Shown here: piece by piece, positions 1-8,915 of the stretch | Numbering within the stretch: the first letter of the stretch is position 1 | How the letters are laid out: each line of letters starts with the position of its first letter | NCBI RefSeq assembly: GCF_014201465.1 | Contig: NZ_JACHEP010000001.1 | Location: 290,833-354,832, forward strand | Length of the DNA: 64,000 nt | Direction of reading: 5' to 3' | Source of the DNA: Anoxybacteroides tepidamans | GTDB taxonomy: Bacteria > Bacillota > Bacilli > Bacillales > Anoxybacillaceae | The notes under the pieces: model-generated | The model's input: the letters and a program-made list of their open reading frames with translations, nothing else | Database searches by the model: none | Told to the model about the DNA's origin: nothing | Program-made: the position numbers and the translations under genes

Positions 1-174
1 TCTAAATAATGTATTTATGAATAATTCACCTGAATTCTTAGTAATTTTGGTGACAATCACTGAAAAAAGTTGATATATCTGTGTTGCATCATTCCATCTT
101 CTCACCTATTAGGTAAAAAATAGAGTACCAAAATCGCTTGACTTAACGAAACTTTTAAGAAACTAAACAGTTAT

Positions 175-1446
175 TCACCACGGATTGAGATACTTCAATG
201 AAAAGTCCATTTCGAAAGGTTCCGATAAAATTTCTATCTCCTTTATTTGTCTCGCTTCATCTAGAAGACTCTCAGAAATCCAAATATTCCTGAGTTCTAG
301 CGTATTTTTTATTCTGACTATCCTAACTCTGCTAATATCAAAAGCATTGCACGTTTTGATGGCTGCTTTTACTGCTAGTTCCTCTGTCTCTAAAAACATT
401 GGTAACTTTACTACAGAAACGACTGTACTTGTTAGAGCATTAGCATACCCTTTTTCCCATACAATTTGTTCCATAACTTTATTTGTTGTAATATCAGCAT
501 GGCCAATACCATTGGCATTGCCTTGTGTTTTTTCTGATAAACTTAATACCACTATACGTGTTACTTCCGGACCGCCAGTTGCATATGGAGTAGCGTACCT
601 GCCTGTAATATTTGGATCCATTCCATCTCCTGAAATATCTTTTCCTATTTCATCTATTACAAGCACATCAATCGGGCTAAACATAATTCTTGGCATCAAC
701 GCTTTCGCCTCCAGCAGTAGTTCAGGTTCCGCTGTTTCGAAATGCTCGGCTGGGACCGTAACGATTTTTGCGGGACGATCATATGCATTTTCTAAAACGG
801 CCACACCAAAAATAATCGGTACCTTACTAATCACTATTTTGGCCATTTCGATAACATGTTTAGCCATATACTTGAAACTATATTGATGGGCAGCCTCTGC
901 ACCCTTTTGCTTACCGAGACCAATTGTGATCATTTTCATTAATCCACTTTCCACAGGTCCTCGGAAAGCTGTATGTGGTTTAACCCTATTTATAACGATT
1001 ATTTTATCTGCCTCATATGCAAGCTTATCTATGTAAACTGGAAGACCATTATCTAACCGTCCGACTTCGACTACCTCCATACTAGAACAAATAGGTGCAC
1101 CGACAAACTCTTCTGTCACTCCCAAATGTATTAGTACATCTTTCTGCCCCTCCGCAGTTGCTCCTCCATGGCTACCCATTGCTGGAACGATGAAAGGAAT
1201 CCCGCCTACCTGTTTAACAGCATTCACAACTTCCCGAGTAATGATTGGTATGTCTGCCACTCCACGGCTTCCAACAGCGATTGCCACTCGATCACCAAGA
1301 GAAATTCTATGGAGAACATTGGCTCGCTTAATGCTCTCATGAACTGCTTTAGGAACATTTGTAATTTCAGGGGCATGAAAATTTTGTCTAACTCCTATCA
1401 TTTTGGGAATTGGTACGTCTTTAAGTAACTCCTTAATTATCCCCAT
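175..1446 (-). CDS. LarA-like (DUF2088) nickel-pincer racemase/epimerase family protein
   Basis: The 423-aa product has the lactate-racemase N-terminal fold signature. MGSHGGA lies near residue 90, and VKPHTAFRGP followed by SGLMKMITIGLGKQKG lies near residues 160-185. Its length matches LarA (about 425 aa). Members of this family are nickel-pincer racemases or epimerases of 2-hydroxy acids, and some act on aldonates. I infer such an epimerase here because the gene is last in a TRAP-transporter operon beside KDG kinase and KDPG aldolase genes. No larB, larC or larE cofactor genes are in the window. The ATG at 1446 is chosen because it has GGGAGG a few bases upstream; an upstream in-frame extension to 1548 has no such site. 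Substrate unknown. Confidence 0.75.
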   Translation of the reverse strand: MGIIKELLKDVPIPKMIGVRQNFHAPEITNVPKAVHESIKRANVLHRISLGDRVAIAVGSRGVADIPIITREVVNAVKQVGGIPFIVPAMGSHGGATAEGQKDVLIHLGVTEEFVGAPICSSMEVVEVGRLDNGLPVYIDKLAYEADKIIVINRVKPHTAFRGPVESGLMKMITIGLGKQKGAEAAHQYSFKYMAKHVIEMAKIVISKVPIIFGVAVLENAYDRPAKIVTVPAEHFETAEPELLLEAKALMPRIMFSPIDVLVIDEIGKDISGDGMDPNITGRYATPYATGGPEVTRIVVLSLSEKTQGNANGIGHADITTNKVMEQIVWEKGYANALTSTVVSVVKLPMFLETEELAVKAAIKTCNAFDISRVRIVRIKNTLELRNIWISESLLDEARQIKEIEILSEPFEMDFSLKYLNPW

Positions 1447-1633
1447 TTTTCCTCCCTCTGTTGCCTGATTTTTCAATATACAAACAAGACAAAACGTGAA
1501 CCCATTACGCCTTATTAGGAAAATAGGGAAGAGACGTAAACGTTGCATTCTTTTATTTTCACAGATGCTTTCTCTTCCCTGTCTATCTTTTATTACAATA
1601 TTTTCTATATATTATCTTAGAACTACCATATTT

Positions 1634-2674
1634 TTATTGACGAATTTTTTCTAATTCACTGTACATTTCCTTTACAAGTTCTTCGCCAAATTTTTTAGCA
1701 TATTTATCAATAACAGGTTTAATTGCTTCTTCCATCTTCTTACGTTCCTCATCACTTACTTCATTAATCTTAATACCTGTTTTCTTTAATTCCTCTAGCG
1801 CCTTCTTGTCTTCTTGACGACTAAGCTCCCGTTGATACTTGCCAGCTTCCACAGCTGCATCCTTTAAAATCTGCTGCTCTTCTGGTGATAAATTATCCCA
1901 GAATTTTTTGCTGACCAAGAAAACAAACGGAGTATAAACATGTTTAGTAAGGCTCAAATAATTTTGCACCTCATAAAATTTATTAGATTTAATTGTTGCC
2001 AACGGATTTTCTTGCCCATCGATTGTTTTGCTTTCAAGTGCAGTGAAAACTTCAGAAAAAGCCATTGGCGTCGGATTAGCACCAAGTTGTTTAAACGCAT
2101 CGATATGCACTTCGTTTTGCATTGTCCGCAATTTTAAACCTTTAAAATCTTCCATTGTATTGATTGGATTCTTGCTATTTGTTACATGTCGAAACCCGTT
2201 TTCCCAATAAGCAAGACCAACCAATCCATGTTCCGGAAGTTTTTCTAATAATTTTTTTCCTATAGGTCCATCTAAAATCGTATCTGCTTCTTCTGCAGTA
2301 TTAAAAAGGAATGGAAAATCTAACACACCAAATTCTTTAATCATCCCTACTAATGGAGATGTAGATGGAATAGTAACTTCCTGTGTGCCACCTTGAAGTG
2401 CCTCTGTCATTTTTAAATCATCGCCTAAAGAAGCACTAAAATATGTTTGCACCTTTAATTTTCCTGCACTTTTTTCCTCTACTATTTCTTTGAATTTCAG
2501 AAGCCCCTGCCCTTGCGGATGATCCTCATTTAACCCAATTCCCGCCTTGATCACTTTTGCTTGTTCTTTTTGGTCATTCCCTTGAGTAGCATTAGAACTA
2601 CAAGCGCTTACAAAAACAAGCCCTATTAACAAAAGTCCTGACATCATCTTCCTAATCATCTTTCTTTTTCTCAT
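1634..2674 (-). CDS. TRAP transporter DctP-type substrate-binding lipoprotein (second of its operon)
   Basis: This is an extracytoplasmic solute receptor of about 346 aa. It has a lipoprotein signal peptide (basic start, hydrophobic run, VSAC lipobox near residue 25), then the DctP fold with the carboxylate-binding Arg in GLKLRTMQN (near residue 165) and FSEVFTALESKTIDGQENP (near 205). It delivers an organic or sugar acid to the DctQM permease. It lies downstream of dctM, while another DctP (4807-5838) starts the operon, so one permease is flanked by two binding proteins. Two ATGs (2677 and 2674) follow a GGGGGG Shine-Dalgarno, and 2674 gives the better spacing. Confidence 0.88.
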   Translation of the reverse strand: MRKRKMIRKMMSGLLLIGLVFVSACSSNATQGNDQKEQAKVIKAGIGLNEDHPQGQGLLKFKEIVEEKSAGKLKVQTYFSASLGDDLKMTEALQGGTQEVTIPSTSPLVGMIKEFGVLDFPFLFNTAEEADTILDGPIGKKLLEKLPEHGLVGLAYWENGFRHVTNSKNPINTMEDFKGLKLRTMQNEVHIDAFKQLGANPTPMAFSEVFTALESKTIDGQENPLATIKSNKFYEVQNYLSLTKHVYTPFVFLVSKKFWDNLSPEEQQILKDAAVEAGKYQRELSRQEDKKALEELKKTGIKINEVSDEERKKMEEAIKPVIDKYAKKFGEELVKEMYSELEKIRQ

Positions 2675-2713
2675 CATGTTCCCCCCAATTTTTGAGTTTT
2701 TTATTTTTTAAGA

Positions 2714-3988
2714 TTAACTAAACCACTCTAAAGGAACAGTAATGATCGATGGGAATAAAATGAGTAGTAATAGAATTAGAATGTGAATAATCAAAAATGG
2801 CCAAATTCCTTTCGTTAATTCCCACAGACTAACTTTACTAATTCCACATCCTACATATAGAACAGTCCCTACAGGTGGAGTAATCAATCCTATACACAAG
2901 TTAATTACCATAATAATCCCGAAGTAAACTGGATCGATTCCGGCTAACTTAACAAGTGGTAACAAAACTGGCGTAAAGATAAGGATTGCCGGTGTAAGGT
3001 CCATAACCAAGCCAATTAATAATAACAAGATGTTGATAATGATCATAAGTAGTAAAGGTTTATTAACTAATCCCCCGAGCGTATTCGCCATTTCTGCCGG
3101 TACATTTGCCACAGTGATTAACCAGGCGGAAACCATAGCAGCAGCTGCAACGAACATAACAACACTTGTTGTTTTGGCAGCTGTAAGGAAAACTTGATAC
3201 AAATCTGCAATTTTCAACTCTCTATAAACTAGTGTCCCGATTAATAAGGCATAAAATGCTGCTATAACTCCTGCTTCAGTAGGAGTAAACACTCCTCCTC
3301 TTAATCCACCGATAATAATCACCGGCAGTAGCAATGCCCAAATAGCTTCACGTACTGCTGTAATAATTTCTTTAGTTGTTTTCCTTTCTGGCAACTCACT
3401 CGTTTCTCTACTAGAAAGTATTGCCCATACAATCATTAGTCCTACTCCCATTAAAATTCCTGGAATTATCCCCCCCATAAACAGCTGCGTAATAGAGACA
3501 CCTGCTGTTACTCCAAAAATAATCATCGGGATACTTGGAGGAATCACAGGAGCAATAATTCCAGCAGCACAAACAATACCAGTTGATCGATTCACGTTGT
3601 ATTTTCTCGAAACCATCATCGGAATCAAAATTGACCCGAGCGCGGCAGTATCCGCTACTGCTGAACCGGACAAACCAGCAAATAAAACGCTCGCAATAAT
3701 GGCAACAAAGCCTAATCCTCCGCGTATATGACCAACGAGCGACATCGCAAAAGCAACAATTCTTTTTGATATTCCCCCGGCATTCATCAACTCACCGGCA
3801 AGAACGAAAAAAGGAATCGCCATTAATGAAAAGTTATTTGCTCCGTTTATAAGGTTTTGCGCAACGATCTGGCTATCAAAATTTCCCATGAAAACCATTA
3901 AGGCGATACCGCTTATAATCAGTGCGAAAGCAATCGGAACACCGATGGCTAGTGAACCAAATAACGAACCTAAAAATATCCCTACCAT
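2714..3988 (-). CDS. dctM: TRAP transporter large permease DctM
   Basis: The 424-aa protein is very hydrophobic with about 12 membrane segments and typical DctM motifs: NFSLMAIPFFVLAGELMN near residue 50, GLSGSAVADTAALG near 105, IPPSIPMIIFGV near 148 and FTPTEAGVIAAFYAL near 235. It is the ion-driven (usually Na+) subunit that moves the acid substrate with DctQ. The start has GGAGGGGG upstream. It sits between dctQ and the second dctP in the same operon. It is clearly paralogous to the DctM at 7034-8308 in length and all main motifs, so the two systems probably arose by duplication. Confidence 0.93.
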   Translation of the reverse strand: MVGIFLGSLFGSLAIGVPIAFALIISGIALMVFMGNFDSQIVAQNLINGANNFSLMAIPFFVLAGELMNAGGISKRIVAFAMSLVGHIRGGLGFVAIIASVLFAGLSGSAVADTAALGSILIPMMVSRKYNVNRSTGIVCAAGIIAPVIPPSIPMIIFGVTAGVSITQLFMGGIIPGILMGVGLMIVWAILSSRETSELPERKTTKEIITAVREAIWALLLPVIIIGGLRGGVFTPTEAGVIAAFYALLIGTLVYRELKIADLYQVFLTAAKTTSVVMFVAAAAMVSAWLITVANVPAEMANTLGGLVNKPLLLMIIINILLLLIGLVMDLTPAILIFTPVLLPLVKLAGIDPVYFGIIMVINLCIGLITPPVGTVLYVGCGISKVSLWELTKGIWPFLIIHILILLLLILFPSIITVPLEWFS

Positions 3989-4023
3989 AATCCCCCTCCA
4001 ATTATTTTGAACTTTGTGTATTT

Positions 4024-4596
4024 TTAAATAGTTAATTTTGTAGAATTGTTACCATTGGTTTCCTGGTCACAATCGTCAGCTGTCCCAGTAGCAATCGCTT
4101 CATCGGAATTGGAAATCATAGATAACGATCCATTTCGTACTAAGAGCGTTCGAAACATATTTGTTAAAACTATAACAGCCATTCCTACACTTGTTACAAT
4201 GCCTATACCATACACTAAACCTAAAGGAGTTCCTGTCGCTGGAGCTTTGCTGTTCATATTTAAAACAGTCATTTTCCAGCTTCCGTTTAACAATAACCAA
4301 AGAACATACAAAACTAGCAAGTTGCTAATCATAAATACTACCTTTTTTGCTTTACGAGGCAATGCATTGATCACAATGTCCACTCCAAGATGCATATTTT
4401 CTCTCAAGGCAGCAATTGCTCCTAAAAAAACCATCCATACAAATAGAAAACGCGACATTTCTTCAGACCAAGTTATTCCAGAGTTAAATATATAGCGTAA
4501 AATAACGTTGCCGAATACTAAAATACTCATTATAGCAAGCGATAATACGATCAAAATGTTCAAAATGTCGTTTGCCGGCTTACTAAGTTTCTTCAA
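4024..4596 (-). CDS. dctQ: TRAP transporter small permease DctQ
   Basis: The 190-aa protein has four membrane segments and the DctQ signature GITWSEEMSRFLFVWMVFLGA (about residues 40-60, here a 21-residue region with key residues Trp-Ser-Glu-Glu and Arg), followed by a LGVD stretch. It scaffolds DctM in the membrane. The start is a TTG with GGGGCGGAAG upstream. The C-terminus is polar and longer than that of the second DctQ (181 aa). It is separated from the upstream dctP by a roughly 200-bp spacer that holds a hairpin repeat (4625-4803), which could dampen expression of the permease relative to the binding protein. Confidence 0.88.
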   Translation of the reverse strand: MKKLSKPANDILNILIVLSLAIMSILVFGNVILRYIFNSGITWSEEMSRFLFVWMVFLGAIAALRENMHLGVDIVINALPRKAKKVVFMISNLLVLYVLWLLLNGSWKMTVLNMNSKAPATGTPLGLVYGIGIVTSVGMAVIVLTNMFRTLLVRNGSLSMISNSDEAIATGTADDCDQETNGNNSTKLTI

Positions 4597-4624
4597 TAGG
4601 ATCTTCCGCCCCTTTCTTTTATTT

Positions 4625-4803
4625 CACTTTAGGTGTGTTGAAAATGGCTCTATCCCAAGCTTTTCTGCCGTAGTCGGCAGAAAAGCTTGTGTTCAGCCAT
4701 ATCTGTCATGAGCAAGCTTTGCTCCCCATCCATGTATGAAAATAACCGTTCATGGACCCGTTATTTTCACAGAAAATAATAGATAATCAACAGTCGTGAT
4801 TTC
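4625..4803. repeat. Mosaic hairpin repeat (family B, containing a family D unit)
   Basis: The spacer between dctP and dctQ holds AGCTTTTCTGCC...GGCAGAAAAGCT, a strong hairpin. It is followed by GAGCAAGCTTTGCTC and a TGAAAATAAC...GTTATTTTCA hairpin, and ends in AATCAACAGTCGTGAT. The end sequence recurs at 13503-13519 and 15001-15016. The inner part (about 4706-4778) recurs at 43186-43257. It is non-coding and looks like a small mobile or REP-like element sitting inside an operon. Confidence 0.7.
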
Positions 4804-4806
4804 ACT

Positions 4807-5838
4807 TCATTTAGCCTCTGCTTTTATTCTTTCATACAAGTCTTTTGCCCAGTCATATTTACTAAAAATCTCATCATATAGCGGCTGTACCGCCTCTTGC
4901 ATTTGTTTAGTAAATTCTGGGGTAGGAGTTGTAAATTTAATTCCATGTTGTTCCAAAAACTTTTTGTCTTCCCCATAACTTTTTTCCATAAGTTCAAATT
5001 CATAATTGGCTGATTCTTTTGCAGCTTCTTCGATAATTTTTTGTTGCTCTGAGGTCAAACTATTCCAAAATTTACTATTAATAATATAGACATTTGGACT
5101 AAACATATGTTTTGATTCCAGTACATCACTTTGAACCTCATACCATCCCGAAGCGCGCAGTGTAGCAATCGGGTTATCCTGCCCGTCAACCACTTTTTGT
5201 TCCAGTGCTGTAAAAACTTCCGATATTGGCATTGGCGTAACATTTGCTCCGAGCAATTTTCCCATAGTAATATAGTTAGGAATATTAGGCATTCTAATGC
5301 GTAAACCCTTAAAGTCCTCCATAGAGTGTATTGTTTTATTGGCCGAGAACATTCTAAATCCATTCGCACTCCATGCTAATGGGCGAACGCCATGTTGTTT
5401 TTCAAGCTCTGCCGTCAATTCTTTTCCAATCGGACCGTTTAATACTTTTTTGACATGCTCAAAATCTTTAAATAAAAACGGCCACTCCGGCACTCCCATT
5501 TTCGGAATATCATTTTGCATAATTAATCCCGGGATACCCATTTCGATAGTTCCATTACGCACACCATCATAAAATTCCTTTTCGGCTCCCAGAGTACTAT
5601 TCGGATAAATCTGCACCTTAAGACTTCCACCTGACTTTTCTTCAACAATTTTTTTAAATTTTTCCCTCAATGCAACGTTTTGTGGATGATCCTCCGCAAA
5701 ATAATTTGCTACTTTAATTACTTTAGTTCCGCCATTCTTCCCGCTTTCTTGTGCAACCTGTCTTTCGGCACTACACCCTGACAAGAAAATAAAAAGTAAA
5801 GTGAAAAACATAAGCATGAATGGGACATTTTTCTTCAT
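4807..5838 (-). CDS. TRAP transporter DctP-type substrate-binding lipoprotein (first of its operon)
   Basis: The 343-aa solute receptor has a signal peptide ending in FLSGC (lipid-modified Cys about residue 22). It carries the ligand-Arg motif FKGLRIRMPNIPNYI near residue 175, then PISEVFTALEQKVVDGQDNP. It is the promoter-proximal gene of the operon dctP - repeat - dctQ - dctM - dctP2 - larA-like. It is closer to the DctP at 8916-9938 (same ADHPQNxALxEKFKxxVEEK and FMSP/FSPNVY stretches) than to the second binding protein of its own operon. The start ATG has AAAGGAG upstream. Likely ligand: an aldonate or uronate-derived acid, inferred from neighbours. Confidence 0.9.
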   Translation of the reverse strand: MKKNVPFMLMFFTLLFIFLSGCSAERQVAQESGKNGGTKVIKVANYFAEDHPQNVALREKFKKIVEEKSGGSLKVQIYPNSTLGAEKEFYDGVRNGTIEMGIPGLIMQNDIPKMGVPEWPFLFKDFEHVKKVLNGPIGKELTAELEKQHGVRPLAWSANGFRMFSANKTIHSMEDFKGLRIRMPNIPNYITMGKLLGANVTPMPISEVFTALEQKVVDGQDNPIATLRASGWYEVQSDVLESKHMFSPNVYIINSKFWNSLTSEQQKIIEEAAKESANYEFELMEKSYGEDKKFLEQHGIKFTTPTPEFTKQMQEAVQPLYDEIFSKYDWAKDLYERIKAEAK

Positions 5839-5996
5839 TACTCTACAACTCCTTTCTTTTCATTAAATCTATAAAAAATTTAGTGGTTACCTTAATACAA
5901 GTTGTAACAAAGAATTTTTTACCTATTATTTGTAACCATGTTGCTTATAGACGGCATGTATTACATTTGCTGAATGACTGGGATGTAAAACAAAAA

Positions 5997-6110
5997 TTCA
6001 ACTTATACAGATTGATTTTCCGACATATGTATAAAAGTATTCAGACTGTTCTTTTTACCTCTCCTGAGCATCTTACTTATGTCGGCTTTTCATCTGAACT
6101 TATATAAATA
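5997..6110. repeat. Hairpin repeat family C, copy 1
   Basis: Inverted arms TTTTCCGACATATGTATAA and TTACTTATGTCGGCTTTT flank a loop of about 36 bp. The same arms, in the opposite orientation and with a shorter loop, occur at about 50845-50930. The repeat lies in the long leader of the first TRAP operon, so it would be transcribed as a long stem-loop if the promoter is upstream. Confidence 0.6.
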
Positions 6111-6128
6111 ATAATAACCTTTGTGTGA

Positions 6129-6170
6129 TTAAGCGCTTTCAAAAATATATATGTTTTATATTATAAAACT
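6129..6170 (-). promoter_or_regulatory. cre-like site plus 17-bp palindromic operator (copy 1)
   Basis: On the minus strand TGAAAGCGCTTAAT (6129-6142) matches the CcpA catabolite-responsive element. Next to it lies the perfect palindrome GTTTTATATTATAAAAC (6154-6170). Both are upstream of the first TRAP operon, and both recur at 6362-6418. They suggest catabolite repression plus an unknown specific regulator. Confidence 0.6.
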
Positions 6171-6361
6171 AAGTTTTTATATAATAAAAGTGTTTTACAT
6201 TATAGAATAAAGTTTTATAACAAGAGAAAAAAATAACGACTGTTAATTTGGTCTTATGTCTTATAATTTTTCATTACTCCCAAACTCCCTCCTTTTCGTT
6301 AGATCTATAAAAAACTAGAGGGTACCTTAAACTAAAAACGAAAGGTAATAATCTTTGTTTG

Positions 6362-6418
6362 ATTAAGCGCTTTCAAAAATAAATGATATTTCCCTACAGT
6401 TGTTTTATATTATAAAAC
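6362..6418 (-). promoter_or_regulatory. cre-like site plus 17-bp palindromic operator (copy 2)
   Basis: The same 14-bp cre-like sequence (6362-6375) and the same GTTTTATATTATAAAAC palindrome (6402-6418) recur as in copy 1. The flanks also resemble it: the stretch around 6290-6345 matches 5850-5900, just upstream of the dctP start. This copy appears to be a duplicated promoter whose own gene is gone. Confidence 0.55.
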
Positions 6419-6662
6419 TATGTTCTTATATAATTAAAAATTAACACCATTAGACTGATTTTATAATATTACAAATTTTCTAAATAGTCAAGTATATATT
6501 CAATAAATTTTCCATCTCCTTTTCCCATCTAAAGATCGTACCTGTTCGGTTACAAGTTTATCGTTTTATTATAACTGTAGTCGAAGCAGAACATCGGCAC
6601 CCTTGAACCCCAGCACCTTTGGCTAAACAATTCTCTTCCTATATGTAGAAACATAATTCAAT

Positions 6663-6824
6663 ATTCAAGAAATTCCCGAAGAAATTCAAAACGATGTGAA
6701 AATGATCGCTGTGATTGATTTCTCAAAGCAAGGTCATAGGTCATATACATCAGATGTTGTAATCCTCAAAGCAACAAGCGGAATGTATGTCGTCAAGTGC
6801 ACGAGGGGGGAATGCAGTAACTGA
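6663..6824 (+). pseudogene. Gene remnant, possibly kinase/phosphotransferase N-lobe
   Basis: An open stretch of 53 codons without a proper start reads ...EIPEEIQNDVKMIAVIDFS..., then DVVILKATSGMYVVKC, ending in TGA. The second part resembles the ATP-binding N-lobe of aminoglycoside-phosphotransferase-like kinases, but this is too short to be sure. The rest of the roughly 1.2 kb between 5838 and 7034 holds regulatory sites and repeats only. Confidence 0.3.
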
Positions 6825-7033
6825 TCTATTTAGCTATTGTGCAGGGGACTAAAATGAGAATTTTATATCAACAAAAGAAAAAGAACCGGTTTTTCCCAGT
6901 CCTTTTATTGCCTTCCTCAACTAAATGCGTCTGTTAGTTCAACACGCTTCCTTGTCTCATAAAGTATAGTAGGGACAGGGGGATAATCACTTGAAATCTT
7001 GCTACTATTTTCTCCCCCATATGTTACATATGA

Positions 7034-8308
7034 TTATTCACCAAACCAGCCTAATGGAATCGTAACAAGTTCTGGGAATATCGTTAATAAAACAAGAACA
7101 AAGAGTTCAACTAATAAAAATGGTAGTACTCCCTTTGTCATTTCAATAATACTTATTTTACTAATACCGCAGCCAACGTACAGTACAGTTCCTACCGGAG
7201 GAGTGATTAAGCCGATTGACAAGTTAATAACCATGAGCAACCCAAAGTAAATCGGATCGATACCTGCTTGTTGTACTAAAGGTAACAGTACAGGCGTAAA
7301 AATTAAAATTGCTGGAGTAAGGTCCATGACACAACCAACTAAGAACAACAACAACATAATCGTGAGCAATAGTACAGTAGGGTTCTCAGTTAACCCGCCT
7401 AACAGAGTCCCTAACTCCGCTGGAATTTGTGCCACTGTAATAACATAAGCAGATACCATTGCTGTTGAGGCCAAGAACATCACTACTCCTGTTGTTTTCG
7501 CTGTCTCTACAAAAATTTTCGGTAAATCAGATAATTTTAATTCGCGATAGAATAAGCTCACAATTAATGCATAAACGGCAGCAACAATCCCTGCTTCCGT
7601 CGGTGTGAAAATTCCCCCGCGAAGACCTACAATGATTAACAAGGGCAAAAGCAACGCCCAAAATGCTCGTATAAATGCTTCCCATCTTTCTTTTGCTGTT
7701 GCTTTCGGTAAAGTTTCACTGTTGTCCCGCTTAGATACAAAATACCAGACAATCATTAAACCAACGGCCATTAGAACGCCCGGTACAATTCCCGACATAA
7801 ATAGTTTTGTAATAGACACACCGCTAATTACTCCAAAAAGAATCATTGGAATGCTTGGAGGAATGACTGTGCCAATAATTCCGACCGAAGCTATTAATCC
7901 AGTCGATGAATTTTTATTATAACGATTAGCAATCATCATCGGAATTAAGATAGCACCCAATGCGGCCGTATCTGCAACAGCTGAACCAGAAATTCCGGCA
8001 AAAATAACACCAGCAATAATAGCAACATACCCTAATCCTCCACGGATATGCCCAACTAAAGCGCTTGCAAAATCAACAATCCTTTTAGAAACGCCGCCAA
8101 CGTTCATAATTTCTCCTGTTAATATAAAAAACGGGATTGCCATTAATGCAAAGCTATTAGCACCATTAATTAAATTTTCAGCGACAATTTGTGTATCAAA
8201 CATCCCTAATACAAACATCATGACAATGGCACTAACCAACATGGAAATTGCTACTGGAACACCTAAAAACAAAAAGAGGAACAATGTACCTAAAAAAATC
8301 CAAATCAT
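7034..8308 (-). CDS. dctM: TRAP transporter large permease DctM (second system)
   Basis: The 424-aa polytopic membrane protein carries DctM motifs: NSFALMAIPFFILTGEIMN, GISGSAVADTAALGAILIP, IPPSIPMILFGV and FTPTEAGIVAAVYAL. It overlaps the dctQ stop by four bases (ATGA), so the two are translationally coupled. It is the last gene of the kdg operon that begins at 13208. It is a paralogue of the DctM at 2714-3988. The role is ion-coupled uptake of the acid whose breakdown enzymes are encoded upstream. Confidence 0.93.
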   Translation of the reverse strand: MIWIFLGTLFLFLFLGVPVAISMLVSAIVMMFVLGMFDTQIVAENLINGANSFALMAIPFFILTGEIMNVGGVSKRIVDFASALVGHIRGGLGYVAIIAGVIFAGISGSAVADTAALGAILIPMMIANRYNKNSSTGLIASVGIIGTVIPPSIPMILFGVISGVSITKLFMSGIVPGVLMAVGLMIVWYFVSKRDNSETLPKATAKERWEAFIRAFWALLLPLLIIVGLRGGIFTPTEAGIVAAVYALIVSLFYRELKLSDLPKIFVETAKTTGVVMFLASTAMVSAYVITVAQIPAELGTLLGGLTENPTVLLLTIMLLLFLVGCVMDLTPAILIFTPVLLPLVQQAGIDPIYFGLLMVINLSIGLITPPVGTVLYVGCGISKISIIEMTKGVLPFLLVELFVLVLLTIFPELVTIPLGWFGE

Positions 8309-8850
8309 GATTTAGTTCCCCCATTCTCATTTAATAAATTCATATCATTAACATTTTTCTCTTTTTTTGCCCATGATGGGGAATTCCGATTAAAGAATCC
8401 AAACTGCACCGCTTGGATGATACTGATACCAATCATGCAGACAGCGGCGAATAAACCTGCAAGATAAAATAAAGCCACCGGTAAACCCGTTCCTGGACTT
8501 GTTATTCCGCTGTTCAAAGCCATCATTTTGATCAGCCCATCAATAAACAAACCGAGTACAACGATGATCACAATATTGGATAATACATAAGCAGCTCTTT
8601 GTAATCCGTGCGGCAAAATACGGACAAGTAAATCTACTCCCAAGTGACTTTTATCCTTTGCTGCAACAATAGCCCCAAGGAAAACAACCCAAACAAACAA
8701 ATAACGCGCTAATTCCTCTGACCAAGTTAATCCAGAGTTAAATACATAGCGTAAAACAACATTTAAAAATACGAAAATACACATTGCCGATAAAATGACG
8801 GTAATTAATGCATTTAAGGAGCTGTTTAAAATCTTTAACAATCTTTCCAT
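8305..8850 (-). CDS. dctQ: TRAP transporter small permease DctQ (second system)
   Basis: The 181-aa protein has four membrane helices and the family signature SGLTWSEELARYLFVWVVF near residue 40, with HLGVDLLV after it. The start ATG has GGTGGGAG upstream. The stop overlaps the start of dctM. It pairs with DctM (7034-8308) and DctP (8916-9938). Confidence 0.9.
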   Translation of the reverse strand: MERLLKILNSSLNALITVILSAMCIFVFLNVVLRYVFNSGLTWSEELARYLFVWVVFLGAIVAAKDKSHLGVDLLVRILPHGLQRAAYVLSNIVIIVVLGLFIDGLIKMMALNSGITSPGTGLPVALFYLAGLFAAVCMIGISIIQAVQFGFFNRNSPSWAKKEKNVNDMNLLNENGGTKS

Positions 8851-8915
8851 ATGACTCCCACCTTCAATAAAAAGGATTTCATGGGATTCAGGATGAATCC
8901 CATGAACCGGCTGTC

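Noticed and set aside
175-886. Long plus-strand open frame (233 codons) over the LarA-like gene
   Set aside because: It is antisense to a well-supported coding frame, has no ribosome binding site and no recognisable motif.
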